Assembly (NCBI GenBank): GCA_946482165.1
Contig: CAMLQS010000091.1
Span: 1 to 15,930 of the forward strand
Length of the DNA: 15,930 nucleotides
Origin: an uncultured Verrucomicrobiota bacterium
GTDB lineage: Bacteria > Verrucomicrobiota > Verrucomicrobiae > Opitutales > Opitutaceae
Direction: 5' to 3'
The position numbers were made by a program, and so were the translations under genes. Positions within the stretch are counted from its first letter, which is position 1, and each line of letters starts with the position of its first letter. Below are positions 15,432 through 15,930 of this stretch, piece after piece. Below the pieces are notes generated by a model. That model made no database searches, had not been told where the DNA came from, and was given only the letters and a program-made list of their open reading frames with translations.

Positions 15432-15461
15432 GAATGACCAATGACCAATGTCCAATGACCA
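15432..15461 (+). repeat. Heptamer repeat block C
   Basis: Identical over 30 bases to block A and in the same orientation (units ATGACCA, ATGACCA, ATGTCCA, ATGACCA). It lies in the leader of the CP-ATP-grasp gene, 16 bases upstream of the ATG at 15415. Confidence 0.85.
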
Positions 15462-15485
15462 GTGGTGCGGAGGGGGCGTGGCGGG

Positions 15486-15930
15486 TCAGCTTCCCGTCGG
15501 CGCGGCGGGCGCGTCGGGTGCGGTTTGGGGGGCCGCGGCGCTGGCGGGCATCGACCAGAGGAAACTCTGTTGACGGGCGACCTCGGCGCCGGCGGGGCCG
15601 AGCAGACGGAGTCGCCAGGCGGTGGGCTCGACATCGACGCCGGGCCAATCGGGACCGGTCAGCCCGGCCAGGATGGCGCGGGAGCCGCGCGGCACGTCGA
15701 CCGAAAAAAATTGCACGCGCGCCTGGTCCTCGCCGGGGAGAAAATATTCGAGCGCGATGATCGAGCCGGGAAGCGCTTCGTCGCTCTTGAAACGCGCGAG
15801 GAAATAGTAGCCGTCGCGAGATTCGGGGCGCGTGCGGACGACAAGCTCGGGCGCCGCTTCCTTGCCGCCGAAATACTCCGCTATGCGCACGAACGACGAG
15901 CCGGCGCGGTATTCGGGCCAGACGCGGACC
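15486..15930 (-). CDS. Unrecognised protein, start outside the window
   Basis: The last 147 codons of a minus-strand gene whose frame stays open to the right edge. A GTG at 15890 is possible, but the residues before it ([20 protein letters not shown] across that point) read as continuous conserved protein, so the gene is 5'-partial. The visible part has [10 protein letters not shown], then A-L-E-Y-F-L-P-G and alternating hydrophobic and charged strands, suggesting a beta-sandwich-like fold. It ends in an Ala/Pro-rich tail. I do not recognise a family or an enzyme motif. It precedes the CP-ATP-grasp gene by 70 bases on the same strand, and the gap holds repeat block C. Confidence 0.65.
   Translation of the reverse strand, partial: VRVWPEYRAGSSFVRIAEYFGGKEAAPELVVRTRPESRDGYYFLARFKSDEALPGSIIALEYFLPGEDQARVQFFSVDVPRGSRAILAGLTGPDWPGVDVEPTAWRLRLLGPAGAEVARQQSFLWSMPASAAAPQTAPDAPAAPTGS

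Noticed and set aside
13415..15461. CRISPR array
   Set aside because: The repeat units are 7 bases in direct tandem without spacers, and the blocks are separated by whole genes.
15416..15634. N-terminal extension of the CP-ATP-grasp protein
   Set aside because: The added residues are Pro/Arg-rich, run through heptamer block C and overlap the upstream gene.
13889..15760. Plus-strand 623-residue open frame
   Set aside because: Opposite to the CP-ATP-grasp gene, whose signature motifs leave no doubt about strand.

Overview
The window is mostly high-GC DNA whose genes lie almost entirely on the minus strand. A short, visibly AT-richer pair of plus-strand genes sits at the left edge. A 6-phosphofructokinase of the pyrophosphate type, an alpha-E / circularly permuted ATP-grasp pair, a four-helix bundle (S23-type) gene, leaders without Shine-Dalgarno sequences, and intergenic heptamer repeats of the ATGACCA/ATGTCCA type together suggest a Gram-negative member of Verrucomicrobiota, probably near Opitutaceae. 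That assignment rests on recalled gene and repeat patterns, not on a search. A TonB-dependent receptor, secreted proteins and a candidate lipoprotein confirm an outer membrane.

Layout. (a) 1-1742, plus strand: the 3' end of a HEAT-repeat protein that runs in from outside the window, then a DUF2971 protein 24 bases later. This looks like an accessory, possibly defence-related, two-gene unit. (b) 1743-2111: no gene seen. (c) 2112-3846, minus: a small LapA-like two-helix membrane protein and the PPi-dependent phosphofructokinase. (d) 3847-4213: no gene; a strong intrinsic terminator and an imperfect palindromic repeat. (e) 4214-7215, minus: two paralogous secreted proteins of unknown function on either side of a small membrane-anchored HEAT protein, with two back-to-back terminators inside the cluster. 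(f) 7451-12132, minus: a probable metal-acquisition cluster. In transcription order it has a promoter overlapped by a Zur-box-like dyad, a candidate lipoprotein with one haem c motif, a protein resembling the small subunit of membrane-bound sugar dehydrogenases (4-base overlap), a His-rich secreted mini-protein, and a TonB-dependent receptor of ZnuD-like type. (g) 12412-15930, minus: the 3' part of an unrecognised gene, the CP-ATP-grasp gene, a four-helix bundle gene and the alpha-E gene. Heptamer-repeat blocks lie in the leaders of the last three.

How they may work together. The alpha-E and ATP-grasp proteins are predicted to act together in making or modifying a peptide. The four-helix bundle gene lies between them, bounded by inverted repeat blocks, and looks like an insertion. 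The cluster under the Zur-like dyad may be a zinc-starvation response, but this depends on one dyad match and on receptor type. Nothing in the window proves a new system. The strongest candidates are the repeat-bounded four-helix bundle cassette, the dyad-controlled haem lipoprotein / orphan dehydrogenase small subunit / receptor cluster, and the paralogous secreted pair.
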